Source: Planctomycetia bacterium (GTDB lineage: Bacteria; Planctomycetota; UBA8108; SXIK01). From it: a stretch of 41,653 nucleotides of DNA. The notes beneath the pieces were generated by a model, which worked only from the letters and a program-made list of their open reading frames with translations, did not search any database and was not told where the DNA came from. This document shows positions 40,572-41,653 of the stretch, piece by piece (within the stretch, counting starts at the first letter, position 1; every line of letters begins with the position of its first letter). The position numbers and the translations under genes were made by a program. Where the stretch lies: assembly GCA_005772855.1 (NCBI GenBank), contig SXIK01000204.1, positions 1-41,653 of the forward strand. Reading direction: 5' to 3'.

Positions 40572-41537
40572 TCAGAACCAACGGGCCTTCTCGACAACGT
40601 TGCGAAGCGGCTGGCCGACCAGGAAACGACGGCAGTTCTCGAGCAGGATCTCACAGCGACGGTCGTCGAGGTAGGGGCCATAGCCGGCGGTATGCGGCGT
40701 GATCAGCACGTTGGGCGTCGTCCAGAGCGGGTGGTCGGCGGGCAGGGGCTCCTGCTCGAAGACATCGAGCGCCGCACCGGCAATCTCGCCGGAACGTAGC
40801 GAGGCGACCAGGTCGTCGAGCCGCGTGGTCATGCCCCGCCCGATATTGATGAAGAACGCGCTCCGTTTCATTAGCTGAAAGCGCGCGCGGTGCATCATCC
40901 TCTCGGTCTCCGGGGTGTGAGGCACCGTGAGGATAACAAAATCGGCCTCGGGCAAGAGGCTGTCGAGGGCCTCGGGGCCGGCGAGTCGGGAGACACCACT
41001 TGGCGCGTCCCGGCGCCGAGCGTCGATGCCGATCACCCGCACGCCGAAGGCAGCCAGAAGTCGCGCAGTCTCGCTGCCAATTCCGCCCACGCCAACGATG
41101 AGGGCGGTGGCCTCCGGCAGGTGTACCACGCCGGTATCCAGGGGAGCCGGCTTCCACTCCCGGCGAAGCTGGAGCGGTAAGTAGTGTTGCAGACCGCGGG
41201 CAAAGGCCAGAACGAAAGCCAGAATGTGTGCGCCTATGTGGTCGTTGTAGATTTCTCGAAAGTTGGTCAGCACGACCGGATGCGCGATCAGCTCGTCGTG
41301 GTAGTACCCGGCGGGCGGTGCGGCCTGCGGAGCCTGCAACCAACGCAGGCGGGCCGCCTGGCGCAAGAGGGTCGGCGATAACGTTCCAAAGGCGGCCTCG
41401 GTTCGGCCGATCTCGAGCGCAGCTTGTGCGTCGTCCTCCGCGACGACAACGGTCAGCTCGGGCAGAGCGGCAGCCACACGCGCAGCCCAAAGGCGCGTCG
41501 TGTTCGATTGGGGCGGAAGCATGAGGAGAGTCGTCAC
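40572..41537 (-). CDS. D-isomer-specific 2-hydroxyacid dehydrogenase
   Basis: 321 residues from a GTG at 41537; an in-frame ATG at 41522 would give 316. Neither has a clear Shine-Dalgarno. The NAD(P)-binding Rossmann motif is GVGGIG (149-154). The catalytic triad of the family is visible: Arg234 in NIGRG, Glu263 in DVFEQEP and His282 in TPHTAGY. These enzymes reduce 2-oxoacids such as glyoxylate, hydroxypyruvate or pyruvate to D-2-hydroxyacids in the cytoplasm. The short form and the TAGYGPY end resemble GhrA-like and related unassigned dehydrogenases. It is convergent with the small hypothetical gene, 81 bases apart, with no strong terminator hairpin in between. Confidence 0.94.
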   Translation of the reverse strand: MTTLLMLPPQSNTTRLWAARVAAALPELTVVVAEDDAQAALEIGRTEAAFGTLSPTLLRQAARLRWLQAPQAAPPAGYYHDELIAHPVVLTNFREIYNDHIGAHILAFVLAFARGLQHYLPLQLRREWKPAPLDTGVVHLPEATALIVGVGGIGSETARLLAAFGVRVIGIDARRRDAPSGVSRLAGPEALDSLLPEADFVILTVPHTPETERMMHRARFQLMKRSAFFINIGRGMTTRLDDLVASLRSGEIAGAALDVFEQEPLPADHPLWTTPNVLITPHTAGYGPYLDDRRCEILLENCRRFLVGQPLRNVVEKARWF

Positions 41538-41653
41538 GGCCGATACGCTACCACAAAGACCCGCCGTTGGGGGAGTGGTTATACCGCACGCGGGCAGTGA
41601 TGAGACCTTTTGTAGCCTGCGAAAGTTGCGGCTGCTCGCGCCAGAGGCGCCCG
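41538..41653. other. Right-edge sequence without recognised gene
   Basis: 116 bases upstream of the leftward dehydrogenase. I see no convincing promoter or coding start before the window ends. Confidence 0.4.

Noticed and set aside
1-41653. tRNA, rRNA, CRISPR array, phage or insertion sequence
   Set aside because: I found no T-loop-type GTTCGAATC with acceptor pairing, no spaced short repeats and no transposase, integrase or phage-like product.

Overview
The window is a high-GC bacterial chromosome segment with no tRNA, rRNA, CRISPR array, prophage or transposase that I can see. The large secreted multidomain proteins (thrombospondin type-3 repeats with a dockerin-like tail, malectin/CotH/lamin-tail, beta-helix, a giant macroglobulin-like protein) resemble those of uncultivated Planctomycetota and related lineages. 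That assignment is an inference from style of gene content; no marker gene fixes it.

Layout. Positions 1-7005 hold a partial beta-helix protein (minus), a 1461-residue secreted protein combining an HExxH motif, a VWA domain, Ca-binding repeats and a dockerin-like tail (plus), and an exported transglutaminase-like protein (plus). Positions 7015-18430 hold the centrepiece: seven tightly packed minus-strand genes, all with export signals, encoding nine amidohydrolase domains of the imidazolonepropionase-like group (COG1228). Only one domain (gene 9642-10904) keeps the full His-x-His / His / His / Asp metal-ligand set. One more keeps only His-x-His, and the rest have lost most or all ligands while keeping the fold signatures.

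Positions 18629-21879 hold transketolase and a 370-residue protein of unknown function (plus). These are followed on the minus strand by a luciferase-like flavin monooxygenase and a 1093-residue exported malectin-FN3-CotH-lamin-tail protein. Positions 26729-29214 hold an M42 aminopeptidase translationally coupled to a membrane protein that looks like apolipoprotein N-acyltransferase but lacks its catalytic residues. A 524-base gap follows, containing a decayed alpha/beta-hydrolase fragment, and then CorA.

Positions 30865-38096 (minus) hold a 2117-residue exported macroglobulin-like protein preceded by a DUF72 protein. The right end holds an MFS transporter of the anion:cation symporter type, a small orphan protein, and a D-2-hydroxyacid dehydrogenase (minus).

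How the genes may work together: the exported proteins suggest an envelope or periplasm devoted to polymer binding and peptide or cyclic-amide processing. Transketolase, the M42 peptidase, CorA, the MFS transporter and the hydroxyacid dehydrogenase are ordinary metabolism and transport. The amidohydrolase operon is the most likely undescribed system: one apparently active enzyme encoded with eight fold-preserving, ligand-poor paralogous domains.
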